A DNA stretch of 64,000 bases from Micromonospora mirobrigensis (GTDB taxonomy: Bacteria > Actinomycetota > Actinomycetes > Mycobacteriales > Micromonosporaceae), in the NCBI RefSeq assembly GCF_900091555.1, contig NZ_FMCX01000007.1, positions 124,001 through 188,000 on the forward strand, read 5' to 3'. Positions 36,345 through 45,034 of the stretch are shown here, one piece after another. The position numbers and the translations under genes were made by a program. Each line of letters opens with the position of its first letter. The first letter of the stretch is position 1. The notes under the pieces are model-generated. The model was not told where the DNA came from and did no database searches. It saw nothing but the letters and a program-made list of their open reading frames with translations.

Positions 36345-36967
36345 ACGAGACGGACCTGCGGACGGTGCTCGCCGAGCGGTCGGCGGGACACGCACCGGCG
36401 GTGGACGCCGAGCGGCTGGCCGGCGTACGACGGCGGGTGGCGCGGCGACGCCTGCGCCGGCGCGGCACGGCGGTGGCCGGCGCGACGCTCGCCCTGGTCG
36501 CGATCGGCGGCGTCGCCGCGGCCCGGACCGACCCGGCGCCACCGCCCGCCGGCCCGCCGGCGCCCACCGCGGCCCCGGACCCGACCGTCGACGGCTTCCC
36601 CCAGTGGGACGACGCGGTACGCGCGCTGGCCTCCGCGCGGATCACCCTGCCGGCCCGCACCGGCCGGCTGACCGTCACCCCGACCACCCTCGACCTGGTG
36701 GTCGCCACCAGTTGCCCGGCGCCGGACCGGTCGGTCGGGCTGGAGATCCGGGTCAACGGCCGGCCGTTCTCCACGGCGACCTGCGGCGCCGGCCTGTCCA
36801 CCACCGCCGACGGCTGGCGCCGCCTCGGCGTGCGGGTGGGCCGACCGAGCGTGCTCACCTTCCGGGCCGGCGGCGCCGACGACGGCACGGGGGGCCGCCT
36901 GCCGATGCCCGCCACGGGTGCCTTCGGGGTGGCCGTCGGCGAGCGGGTGCAGCCGGTCGACGACTGA
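36341..36967 (+). CDS. Single-pass membrane protein coupled to the sigma factor, putative anti-sigma factor
   Basis: A 208-residue protein with a basic cytoplasmic N-terminus of about 40 residues (ERLAGVRRRVARRRLRRRG), one membrane helix (TAVAGATLALVAIGGVAAA), a Pro/Ala-rich stretch, and an extracellular domain of about 120 residues with two Cys (TSCPAPDR and TATCGAG). No zinc HxxxCxxC motif is seen, so if it restrains the sigma factor it is not of the ZAS type. The role is inferred from the 4-bp overlap with the sigma gene and from topology. Confidence 0.65.
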   Translation: MNETDLRTVLAERSAGHAPAVDAERLAGVRRRVARRRLRRRGTAVAGATLALVAIGGVAAARTDPAPPPAGPPAPTAAPDPTVDGFPQWDDAVRALASARITLPARTGRLTVTPTTLDLVVATSCPAPDRSVGLEIRVNGRPFSTATCGAGLSTTADGWRRLGVRVGRPSVLTFRAGGADDGTGGRLPMPATGAFGVAVGERVQPVDD

Positions 36968-36974
36968 CCGGTCA

Positions 36975-37005
36975 CCCCGCCGGCGGAGCCATACCGCCGG
37001 CGGGG
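36975..37005. terminator. Bidirectional terminator hairpin
   Basis: CCCCGCCGGCGG (36975-36986) pairs perfectly with CCGCCGGCGGGG (36994-37005), with a 7-nt loop, between the convergent stops of the sigma operon and the PRC-barrel gene. Confidence 0.75.
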
Positions 37006-37014
37006 CGTACGACG

Positions 37015-37368
37015 TCAGCGACGGGCCAGGCGGCGCGCCCCGGCGACCGTGTCGTAGGGCAGGTTGTAGTGCGCGAACACCGACGGCTCGTCGGTCGCCG
37101 TCAGCTCGCCGTCCTCACTGATCGACGGAGCGTCACCGACCTGCTTCTTCGGGTAGCGCACCCGCACCGCGGCCGGCGACACCGTCGCGCCGTCCAGCGG
37201 CACGAAGACCAGCCGGTGCCGGCCCAGGATGCCGACCCGGACGGTGGCGAACGCCGGCTGGTCGGTCGCGGTGTCGACGTAGATCGCCTCCAGGTCGCCG
37301 ATCTTGTCGTCCTGCGGATCGATCACTCTCTCGCCGCGCCAGTCGCGCAGATTCTCAGCTGGGAACAT
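37015..37368 (-). CDS. PRC-barrel domain protein
   Basis: A 117-residue cytoplasmic protein. Residues 1-80 form a PRC-barrel (NLRDWRGERVIDPQDDKIGD, then LEAIYVDTATDQPAFATVRV), a small beta-barrel found in photosynthetic reaction-centre H subunits and RimM. The end (YNLPYDTVAGARRLARR) is a short helix. These proteins are common in actinobacteria and often stress-related, but the function here is unknown. The ATG at 37368 lacks a clear ribosome-binding site. It is divergent from the HerA operon, about 220 bp away. Confidence 0.82.
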   Translation of the reverse strand: MFPAENLRDWRGERVIDPQDDKIGDLEAIYVDTATDQPAFATVRVGILGRHRLVFVPLDGATVSPAAVRVRYPKKQVGDAPSISEDGELTATDEPSVFAHYNLPYDTVAGARRLARR

Positions 37369-37585
37369 GGGCGGATGGTGCCCCGGTCCGGCCCGCCGAA
37401 ACACCCTGAAACCGACCGGACGGCGACGCTGCGTACCCGGGCGGTGGCGCTGTGGCGGATGAGTCGGGCCGGTCACGCCCTGCCGGGCGTGTCCTCCGCC
37501 GCGTCGCGTGGCAACCTGTCACATCCCTCGGGCAGGATGCAGGCGTGTGCCCTGACCGAGACGACCAGCCGACCGGAGCCCGCCG

Positions 37586-39334
37586 ATGACCGACGACCTG
37601 CGCGACGGCCCCGGCGACCCGGTGGGCCGGGTGCTGGGCACGGCCGACGCCACCCCGTTGCAGTTCTGGACGGCCGTCTCCCCGGACAGCTACCTCCAGC
37701 TCGACGACGTGGTGGTGACCCGCCGTGAGCTGCCCGACCGGGAGCCGGTGACGATCGCCGGGGTGGTCACCCAGGTCCGGGCCCGGCACGAGGGCGCCCA
37801 GTTCGACTCCGACGTCTTCGCCATCGCCGACGGCACCCTCCCGGCCCAGGTGCAGGAGGCCGCGGAGATCACCACCACCCGGGTCGACCCGGAGTTCTAC
37901 GTCCCGCCGGCGCCCGGCGCCACCGTCTACCGGGCGGAGGGCGACGCCCGGGCCCGGGCACTGCACTTCGACCGGATGGAGCGGCGCGTCCCGATGGGGA
38001 TGGGCCGCGACGGCGTCCCGGTCTACCTCAACGCCGACTTCCTCGACGGCACCCGGGGCGCGCACGTCTCGATCTCCGGCATCTCCGGGGTCGCCACCAA
38101 GACCAGCTTCGCCACCTTCCTGCTCTACTCGGTCTTCCGCTCCGGGGTGCTCGGCGGCGACGCGGTCAACGCCAAGGCGTTGATCTTCAATGTCAAGGGC
38201 GAGGACCTGCTCTTCCTCGACCACCCCAACGCCCGCCTCGACGACCCGACCCGCGCCGCGTACGCGAAGCTCGGGCTCGACGCCGGGGCCTTCCCCGACG
38301 TGCGGGTGTACGCCCCGCCCCGGGTCGGCGACTCCTCCGGCACGCCCGACGTGTCCAGCCGGCTCACCGGCGTGGACAGCTTCTACTGGACGCTGACCGA
38401 GTTCTGCGCCGACCGCCTGCTGCCCTACGTCTTCGCCGACGCCGACGACGAACGCCAGCAGTACACGATGGTGGTCCACTCGGTCGCCGCCCACCTGGCC
38501 CGCCATGCCCAGCCGGCCGACGGCGGGGTGAGCATCGACGGGGTCCGGCTCGGGACGTACGCCGACCTGGTCGACCACGTCGTCGAGCAGCTCAACGACG
38601 ACGAGACCCGCGCCGACTGGGCCGGCAGCGCGGTCGGGCTGGGCACGGTCAACGCGTTCGCCCGTCGGTTGATCAACAGCAAGAAGGACCTCGGCCGGCT
38701 GATCCGGGGCGACCTGGCCACCCGCCGCCCGCACTCGATCAACACCACGGAGAGCGCCCAGGTCACGGTGGTCGACCTGCACAACCTGCCGGACCGGGCG
38801 CAGCGGTTCGTGGTCGGCGTGACGCTCAAGAGCGAGTTCGAGCGCAAGGAGAAGGCCGGCACCGCCAAGCCGCTGCTCTTCGTCGTCCTCGACGAGCTCA
38901 ACAAGTACGCCCCCCGCGAGGGCTCCTCCCCGATCAAGGAGGTGCTGCTGGACATCGCCGAGCGGGGCCGCTCGCTCGGGGTGATCCTGGTCGGCGCCCA
39001 GCAGACCGCGAGCGAGGTGGAGCGCCGGATCGTCACCAACTCGGCGATCCGGGTGGTCGGCCGGCTCGACCCGGCCGAGGCGTCCCGCCCGGAGTACGGC
39101 TTCCTCCCGCCGGCCCAGCGCCAGCGGGCGCTGCTGGCCAAGCCGGGCACCATGTTCGTCAACCAGCCGGACATCCCGGTCCCGCTCTGCCTGGAGTTCC
39201 CCTTCCCCGCCTGGGCGACCCGGGTCTCCGAGGCGGGCCGGCCACCCTCGCAGACGCTGCGCTCGATCACCCAGTCCGCCGACCCGTTCGCGGTGGTCGG
39301 CTCGGGCTCCGCCGACGACGACATCCCGTTCTAG
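37586..39334 (+). CDS. herA: HerA-like DNA-translocating ATPase
   Basis: A 582-residue HerA/FtsK-superfamily ATPase. An N-terminal beta-rich part (about 15-110, VGRVLGTADATPLQFWTAV) resembles the HAS barrel of HerA. The nucleotide site is ISGISGVATKTSFA (about 163-176), a modified P-loop keeping the KTS, and Walker B is LLFVVLDELNKYAP. Sensor and arginine regions lie in LVGAQQTASEVERRI and the following GRLDPAEASRPEYGF. HerA forms a hexameric ring that pumps DNA to the NurA nuclease. SbcD, SbcC and a NurA-like gene follow immediately. ATG 37586 has GGAG seven bases upstream. A HerA-type defence ATPase is the alternative reading. Confidence 0.82.
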   Translation: MTDDLRDGPGDPVGRVLGTADATPLQFWTAVSPDSYLQLDDVVVTRRELPDREPVTIAGVVTQVRARHEGAQFDSDVFAIADGTLPAQVQEAAEITTTRVDPEFYVPPAPGATVYRAEGDARARALHFDRMERRVPMGMGRDGVPVYLNADFLDGTRGAHVSISGISGVATKTSFATFLLYSVFRSGVLGGDAVNAKALIFNVKGEDLLFLDHPNARLDDPTRAAYAKLGLDAGAFPDVRVYAPPRVGDSSGTPDVSSRLTGVDSFYWTLTEFCADRLLPYVFADADDERQQYTMVVHSVAAHLARHAQPADGGVSIDGVRLGTYADLVDHVVEQLNDDETRADWAGSAVGLGTVNAFARRLINSKKDLGRLIRGDLATRRPHSINTTESAQVTVVDLHNLPDRAQRFVVGVTLKSEFERKEKAGTAKPLLFVVLDELNKYAPREGSSPIKEVLLDIAERGRSLGVILVGAQQTASEVERRIVTNSAIRVVGRLDPAEASRPEYGFLPPAQRQRALLAKPGTMFVNQPDIPVPLCLEFPFPAWATRVSEAGRPPSQTLRSITQSADPFAVVGSGSADDDIPF

Positions 39335-39352
39335 AAGGGCCAGGCGTATCCC

Positions 39353-40501
39353 GTGAAGATCCTGCACACCTCGGACTGGCACGTCGGCAAGGTCCTCAAG
39401 GGCCGGTCCCGGCTGGACGAGCAGAAGCAGGTGCTGGCCGGGGTGATCGAGATCGCCCGGGCGGAACGCCCCGACCTGGTGATCGTCGCCGGTGACCTCT
39501 ACGACACCGCCGCGCCGACCCCGGAGGCGACCCGGCTGGTCACCCGGGCGCTGACCGCGCTGCGCCGCACCGGCGCGGACGTGCTGGCCATCGGCGGCAA
39601 CCACGACAACGGTCAGGCCCTCGACGCGCTGCGCCCCTGGGCCGAGGCGGCCGGGATCGTGCTGCGCGGCAGCGTCCGGGAGGATCCGGCCGAGCACGTG
39701 ATCGACGGGGTGACCGCCGACGGCGAACGCTGGCAGGTGGCCGCGCTGCCGTTCCTGTCCCAGCGGTACGCCGTCCGCGCCGTGGAGATGTACGACCTGA
39801 CCCCCGCCGAGGCCAACCAGACCTACGCCGACCACCTGGGTCGGCTGCTGGGCCGGCTCACCGAGGGGTTCACCGAGCCGGACCGGGTGCACCTGGTCAC
39901 CGCCCACCTGACAGTGGTCGGGGCGAGCACCGGCGGCGGCGAGCGGGACGCGCACACCGTGCTCGGCTACGCCGTACCGGCCACGGTCTTCCCGGGCAAC
40001 GCCCACTACGTCGCGCTGGGCCACCTGCACCGCTCGCAGCGGGTGATCGGGCCCTGCCCGGTGCGCTACAGCGGCAGCCCGCTCGCGGTCGACTTCGGCG
40101 AGCAGGAGAACATCCCGTCGGTGACCCTGGTCGAGGTGACCGCCACCACCGCCGCGCAGATCCGCGAGGTGCCGGTGCCGGCGGCCGTGCCGCTGCGTAC
40201 GGTGCGGGGCACCCTGGCCCAGCTCGCCGAGGCCGAGGCCCCGGAGGGCTGGCTGCGGGTGTTCGTCCGCGAGCAGCCCCGGGCCGGGCTGCGCGAGGAG
40301 GTGCAGGAGCTGCTCCCCAACGCGCTGGAGATCCGGATCGACCCGGAGCTGGTCCCCGCCCCGGGCAGCGGCACCCGCACCGCCCAGCGGGCCGGCCGCT
40401 CCCCCCGGCAGCTGTTCGGCGACTACCTGGACAGCAAGGGCCACACCGACCAGGGCGTCCGGGAGCTCTTCGACGAGCTCCTCGAGGGGGTCGAGCGCTG
40501 A
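39353..40501 (+). CDS. sbcD: SbcD (Mre11-type) exonuclease subunit
   Basis: A 382-residue manganese-dependent phosphoesterase that cuts DNA ends as a complex with SbcC. The metal-binding motifs appear in order: HTSDWHVGK, VAGDLYD, GGNHDNG, TAHLTV and LGHLHRSQ. A C-terminal capping region of about 120 residues follows, ending in LFDELLEGVER. GTG 39353 lies 18 bp after herA. The stop overlaps the SbcC start as TGATG, so the two subunits are coupled. Confidence 0.94.
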   Translation: MKILHTSDWHVGKVLKGRSRLDEQKQVLAGVIEIARAERPDLVIVAGDLYDTAAPTPEATRLVTRALTALRRTGADVLAIGGNHDNGQALDALRPWAEAAGIVLRGSVREDPAEHVIDGVTADGERWQVAALPFLSQRYAVRAVEMYDLTPAEANQTYADHLGRLLGRLTEGFTEPDRVHLVTAHLTVVGASTGGGERDAHTVLGYAVPATVFPGNAHYVALGHLHRSQRVIGPCPVRYSGSPLAVDFGEQENIPSVTLVEVTATTAAQIREVPVPAAVPLRTVRGTLAQLAEAEAPEGWLRVFVREQPRAGLREEVQELLPNALEIRIDPELVPAPGSGTRTAQRAGRSPRQLFGDYLDSKGHTDQGVRELFDELLEGVER

Positions 40502-42975
40502 TGCGCCCGATGCGGCTGGACCTGGCGGGCTTCACCGTCTTCCGCGACGAGACCACCGTCGACTTCACCGACGCCGACTTCTTCGCCCTGGTCGGGCCGA
40601 CCGGTTCGGGCAAGTCCACGGTGCTGGACGCGATCTGCTTCGCCCTCTACGGCACGGTGCCCCGCTGGGGCGGCGCGCGCGGGCTGGCCAATGCGCTGGC
40701 CCCGTCGGCCACCGAGGCCCGGGTGCGGCTGGTCTTCGAGTCCGCCGGCGCACGCTACGTGGCCACCCGGGTGGTGCGCCGGGACAGCCGGGGCAACGTC
40801 AAGACCGCCGGCGCCGGGCTCCAGCTGATGCCGGACGGCTTCGACGTCACCAAGCTGGACACCGGGCTCAGCCCCGAGGACCTGGGCGAGGTGATGGCCG
40901 GCACGGCCGCCGAGATGGAGGCGGCGGTACTGGCCGCGGTGGGGCTGCCGTACGAGCAGTTCACCAGCTGCGTGGTGCTGCCCCAGGGCCAGTTCGCCGA
41001 CTTCCTGCACGCCAAGCCGGCCACCCGGCAGCAGATCCTGGTGAACCTGCTGGGGCTGGGCGTCTACGAGGACGTGCAGAAGCGGGCCACCGAGCGGGCC
41101 GGCCAGGCGGAGGCTCGGCTGGACGAGGTGGACCGGATGCTCGCCGGGCTGGCCGACGTCGACGACGAGGCGCTGGCGACGGCCACCGGCCAGGTGGCCC
41201 GGATGCGGGAGCTGACCGCGGCGGTCGAGGCGGCCGTACCCGAGCTGGAGGAGGCCCGGGGGGCGGTCCGCGAGGCGGGGGCGGCGCTGGCGGCGCTCGA
41301 CGCCGACCTGGCCGGGCTGGCCGGGGTGCGCTCCCCCGCCGGGGTCGCCGAGGTGGCCCACGCGGTCACCTCCGCGCAGGCCGACGCCGACCGGGCGACG
41401 GCCGCGGTGGCGCTGGCCGAGGAGCGGGAGGAGAAGCTCCGCGGCGAGCTGGCCGGCGCGGGCGACGAGAGCACGCTGCGGCTGCTGCTCAGGGCGTACG
41501 CCGACCGGGACCGGCTGACCGCGGAGGCCGGCACGGTCCGCTCGGCGCTGGATGCCGCGCAGCGGGAACACGACGCGGCGGCGACGGCGCTCGGCGCGGC
41601 CCGGGACGCGGCGGCCCGCGCCGAGGCGGAGCTGGAGGCGGCGTTCCGGGCGCACGAGGAGGCAAAGGCGACCGACCAGGCCGTCGCGTTGCGGGCGCAC
41701 CTGAGCGCGGGGGCGCCCTGCCCGGTCTGCGAGCAGCCGGTCGGCGCGGTGCCGCCGGTGCCGGCCGGTTCGGCGGTGGCCGCGGCGACCGCCGCCGGGA
41801 AGAAGGCACGGGCCGCCGCCCAGGCGGCGCAGGCGCTGGTGGCGGAGCGGGACGCGGCGGCCCGCGACCTGGACCGGGTGCTGGTGCGGGCCCGCGCCCA
41901 GCACGACCAGCTGCGGTCCCGGCTGGCCGAGCTGGACGGGCAGCTCGCCGGGGCGGCCACCCCGGAGGCGCTGCACGCGGCGCTGGCCGAGCAGGCCCGG
42001 CTGCGCACGGCGCTGGACGAGGCGGGCGCGGCGGTCCGCGGCGGTCGGGACGCCGCCCGGCGGGCCCGGGGCGGCCTGGACGCGGCGCAGGAGCGGCTGC
42101 GCACCGCCTGGCGGGACTTCGACGCCACCCGCGACGGGCTGGCCCGGTTCGGCCCGCCGGCCGCGGACCGCGATGACGTGGCCGCCGCCTGGACGGCGCT
42201 GGTCGACTGGGCCGACGGGCAGGCCGGGCAGCGGCGCGCCGAGCGGGCCGGGCTGGCCGCCACAGTCACCGGCGCCGAGGCGGCGGCGGCCGCCGTGCGG
42301 GAGCGGATCGGCGGGTTGCTCGCCGACGCCGGCCTGCCGCCGGCCGACGACCCGGTCCGGGCGGTCGCGGTGGCGGCGGAGCGGGCCGAGGCGGCGCACC
42401 GCCGGCTGGAGGAGCGCCGGGCGCAGGCCGCGGAGCTGCACACCCAGCGCGACGAGCACCGCAACGCCGCCCAGGTGGCCCGGGCGCTGGCCGGGCACCT
42501 GCGGGCCAACAACTTCGAGCGGTGGCTGCTCGCGGAGGCGTTGGACCTGTTGGTCGACGGGGCCTCGCGGATCCTGCGCGAGCTGTCCCAGGGCCAGTAC
42601 GACCTGGTCCACGACAAGGGCGAGTTCTTCGTGGTCGACCACCACGACGCGGGGCTGCGCCGGGCGGTGCGCACCCTCTCCGGCGGCGAGACCTTCCAGG
42701 CGTCGCTGGCCCTGGCGCTGGCCCTGTCGGAGCAGCTGGCCGGGCTCTCCACCACCGCCGCCAGCCTGGAGTCGATCGTGCTGGACGAGGGCTTCGGCAC
42801 CCTGGACGCGGCCAGCCTGGACACGGTGGCGGCCACCCTGGAGGGTCTGGCGGCGCGCGGCGACCGGATGGTCGGCGTGGTCACCCACGTGCCGGCGCTG
42901 GCCGAACGCATCCCGGTCCGCTTCGAGGTCCGCAAGGACGCCCGTACAGCCCGCGTGGAACGGACGGGCCTTTGA
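40501..42975 (+). CDS. sbcC: SbcC (Rad50-type) SMC-like ATPase subunit
   Basis: An 824-residue ATPase of the SMC/Rad50 type. Walker A is LVGPTGSGKSTVLDAICFAL at the N-terminus, the Q-loop region is VLPQGQFADFLHAKP, and the zinc hook is CPVCEQPV near residue 407. The signature is LSGGETFQASLALALAL and Walker B is SIVLDEGFGTLD. Ala/Arg-rich heptad coiled coils flank the hook. It is shorter than E. coli SbcC (about 1050 residues), so its arms are short. It partners SbcD to remove hairpins and blocked ends. NurA follows at once. Confidence 0.94.
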   Translation: MRPMRLDLAGFTVFRDETTVDFTDADFFALVGPTGSGKSTVLDAICFALYGTVPRWGGARGLANALAPSATEARVRLVFESAGARYVATRVVRRDSRGNVKTAGAGLQLMPDGFDVTKLDTGLSPEDLGEVMAGTAAEMEAAVLAAVGLPYEQFTSCVVLPQGQFADFLHAKPATRQQILVNLLGLGVYEDVQKRATERAGQAEARLDEVDRMLAGLADVDDEALATATGQVARMRELTAAVEAAVPELEEARGAVREAGAALAALDADLAGLAGVRSPAGVAEVAHAVTSAQADADRATAAVALAEEREEKLRGELAGAGDESTLRLLLRAYADRDRLTAEAGTVRSALDAAQREHDAAATALGAARDAAARAEAELEAAFRAHEEAKATDQAVALRAHLSAGAPCPVCEQPVGAVPPVPAGSAVAAATAAGKKARAAAQAAQALVAERDAAARDLDRVLVRARAQHDQLRSRLAELDGQLAGAATPEALHAALAEQARLRTALDEAGAAVRGGRDAARRARGGLDAAQERLRTAWRDFDATRDGLARFGPPAADRDDVAAAWTALVDWADGQAGQRRAERAGLAATVTGAEAAAAAVRERIGGLLADAGLPPADDPVRAVAVAAERAEAAHRRLEERRAQAAELHTQRDEHRNAAQVARALAGHLRANNFERWLLAEALDLLVDGASRILRELSQGQYDLVHDKGEFFVVDHHDAGLRRAVRTLSGGETFQASLALALALSEQLAGLSTTAASLESIVLDEGFGTLDAASLDTVAATLEGLAARGDRMVGVVTHVPALAERIPVRFEVRKDARTARVERTGL

Positions 42976-42983
42976 CCGGGCCG

Positions 42984-43958
42984 GTGAGCGCGCCCGCGCC
43001 GCGGTTCTTCGTGGACGCGTGGGATCCGGCGTACGGCGCGTCGTTCGAGGCGGCGGCCGGTGGACCGGCGGCCCCGAGCAGCGCCCAGGTCGAGGCCGAC
43101 GCCGAGCTGCCGGCCGTCGACTGGCGGGCGATCGACGTCCGGCCCGGGGTGGTGGCCCCGGACGTGGTGCTGCTGGTCGACGGGGTACGCCGGATCGACG
43201 CCTCGGTCTGGACGGCCGAGGAGGACGGCGCGTCCTTCCCCGGCATCGCCGCCTCGTACGCGGCCGGGGTGGTCCGCTGCGACCTGGAACGGGGCGCCGC
43301 GGAGCTGGCCGGTGCCCGGGTCGGGCGGGGCCTGTTCACCGCCAGCCCGTCGGCGGAGGAGGTGGTCTGCGGCCAGGTGCGCTACCCGGTGCACCGGGTC
43401 GGCGGCACCGGGGAGCTGAGCAAGCTGCCGGCCGCGGTGCAGGGGCCGCTGACCGCGCTGGAGGTGGCGGTCTCCGACGCGGCGCGTACCGACGGGGACC
43501 TGCTGGTCGTGGACGGGCCGCTGCGCAGCCGCCGGCAGCTGCCCCGGACGCTGGGCTACATCAAGACCCAGCACAGCCAGTACCTGGACGCCCGGCTCAC
43601 CGCGGTGGTCACCGGCCTGCGACCGGGCCAGCGCTGCCCGGTGTTCAAGCTCGGCACCGCCTGGGGTGGCTGGTCGTGGTATCTCCGCCTGCCGGTGGCG
43701 GTGGGCGCGCCCTGGGCCGGCATCGTCCGGATGGAGTGCTCGGCCGACCTGACCGTGGCCGAGGCGGTGGAGCTGGCCGACCTGTCCCTGGTCACCCTCC
43801 CCCGGTTCGCCTCGACGCCGTACAAGGACCCGCGGGCCCCGCAGAACCTGATCCCGATCGCCGGGCTGGAGCGGCGGCTGCGCGGTCTGCTCGGCGACGC
43901 CCGGCTGCTGCACCGGGCGCTGAACACGGCCGCCCGGGCCGGCGGGCTGCGGCGCTGA
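42984..43958 (+). CDS. nurA: NurA-like DNA-end nuclease
   Basis: A 324-residue protein matching the NurA pattern. It has the motif VLLVDGVRRIDA with the first catalytic Asp, the central LLVVDGPLRSRRQLPRTLGY with the second Asp, and the IKTQHSQYL segment. The C-terminal Asp/Gln region YKDPRAPQNLIPIAGLERRL is also seen. NurA is the 5'-3' nuclease driven by HerA in archaea and in Deinococcus. The start is GTG 42984, or TTG 42972, which overlaps the sbcC stop as TTGA. The stop overlaps the next ATG as TGATG. Family assignment rests on motifs plus the HerA-SbcD-SbcC context. Confidence 0.8.
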   Translation: MSAPAPRFFVDAWDPAYGASFEAAAGGPAAPSSAQVEADAELPAVDWRAIDVRPGVVAPDVVLLVDGVRRIDASVWTAEEDGASFPGIAASYAAGVVRCDLERGAAELAGARVGRGLFTASPSAEEVVCGQVRYPVHRVGGTGELSKLPAAVQGPLTALEVAVSDAARTDGDLLVVDGPLRSRRQLPRTLGYIKTQHSQYLDARLTAVVTGLRPGQRCPVFKLGTAWGGWSWYLRLPVAVGAPWAGIVRMECSADLTVAEAVELADLSLVTLPRFASTPYKDPRAPQNLIPIAGLERRLRGLLGDARLLHRALNTAARAGGLRR

Positions 43959-44815
43959 TGGGGCGTAAACGTTCCACCGACCGGGTGGTCGAGCAGGTCG
44001 ACACCGGCCGGGCCGAGCTGGTGCCGGATCCGGACCGCCCGCGGTCGTACACGTTGCTCCTCGACGGCGCGCCGCAGTCGCACGTGGACCTGGCCGACCC
44101 GACCTACCTGGAGTTCGAGTACGTCCGGCGGCTCGCCGCCGCCCTGGACCTCGTCGCCCCGGCCGGGGCGCCGCTGCGGGTGCTGCACCTGGGTGGCGGC
44201 GCGCTGACCCTGCCCCGCTACGTGGCCGCCACCCGACCGGGTTCCGCCCAGCGGGTGTCCGAGGTGGACGGCGCGCTGGTGGAGCTGGTCCGCCGGGAGC
44301 TGCCCTGGCCCGCCGACGCGCGGATCCGGGTACGCGTCGACGACGCCCGGGCCACCGTCGCGTCCACCCGCGACGCCAGCTACGACGTGGTGGTCGCCGA
44401 CGTCTTCGCCGGCGCCCGCACCCCGGCCCACCTGACCAGCGTGGAGTTCGCCGCCGAGGTGGCCCGGGTGCTGCGTCCGGACGGCTGCTACCTGGCCAAC
44501 GTCGCCGACGGGCCGCCGCTGCGGCACGCCCGCGCGCAGGTGGCCACGGTACGTTCGGTGCTGCCCCGGGCCTGCCTGGTCGCCGACGCGGCCGTGCTGC
44601 GCGGGCGCCGGTACGGCAACCTGGTGCTGGTCGCGAGCCGGGTCGAGCCGCCGGTGCCGGAGCTGACCCGGCGGGCCGCCGGCGACTGGTTCCCCGGCCG
44701 GGTGCTGGCCGGGGCGGAGCTGGACCGGTTCGCCTCCGGCGCACCTGTGGTACGCGACGTCGACGCCACCGACTCCACCCCACCGCCGCCGGGGATTTTT
44801 TCCGTCCGCCGTTGA
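43958..44815 (+). CDS. Spermidine-synthase-like methyltransferase-fold protein
   Basis: A 285-residue protein of the spermidine synthase/fused SpeE family. The decarboxylated-SAM or SAM-binding glycine region is VLHLGGGALTLPRYVA. The YLEFEYVRRL segment, VSEVDGALVELV (acidic after strand 2) and VVVADVFAGARTPAHLTSVE follow the family layout. It lacks clear polyamine-site residues, so aminopropyl or methyl transfer is uncertain. It is coupled to nurA by a TGATG overlap and is the last gene of the operon. Neighbours at this position could be incidental or could supply polyamine to the DNA-repair complex; no evidence decides. Confidence 0.72.
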   Translation: MGRKRSTDRVVEQVDTGRAELVPDPDRPRSYTLLLDGAPQSHVDLADPTYLEFEYVRRLAAALDLVAPAGAPLRVLHLGGGALTLPRYVAATRPGSAQRVSEVDGALVELVRRELPWPADARIRVRVDDARATVASTRDASYDVVVADVFAGARTPAHLTSVEFAAEVARVLRPDGCYLANVADGPPLRHARAQVATVRSVLPRACLVADAAVLRGRRYGNLVLVASRVEPPVPELTRRAAGDWFPGRVLAGAELDRFASGAPVVRDVDATDSTPPPPGIFSVRR

Positions 44816-45034
44816 TCCGTTCGGCGCGGCGCTGCGTACCACCGGGCGGCCATGCCCGTGGGGGCCGGCTGATGTCATTCGACACCGGAGGTCTGCATGC
44901 ACGCGGTGGCGGCCGGCTGGCACGGCGACATGGTGCGGCCCGAGTGGATGTCCGCCCGGGCCCAACCGCAGTCGCGCGCGTCCAGGTCCGGTCGGGGGGT
45001 CGACGCACGTCCCACCGACCGCCAGAATGACCCG

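Noticed and set aside
37355-40444. A 1029-codon minus-strand frame opposite herA and sbcD
   Set aside because: No motifs, and both plus-strand genes under it are well supported.
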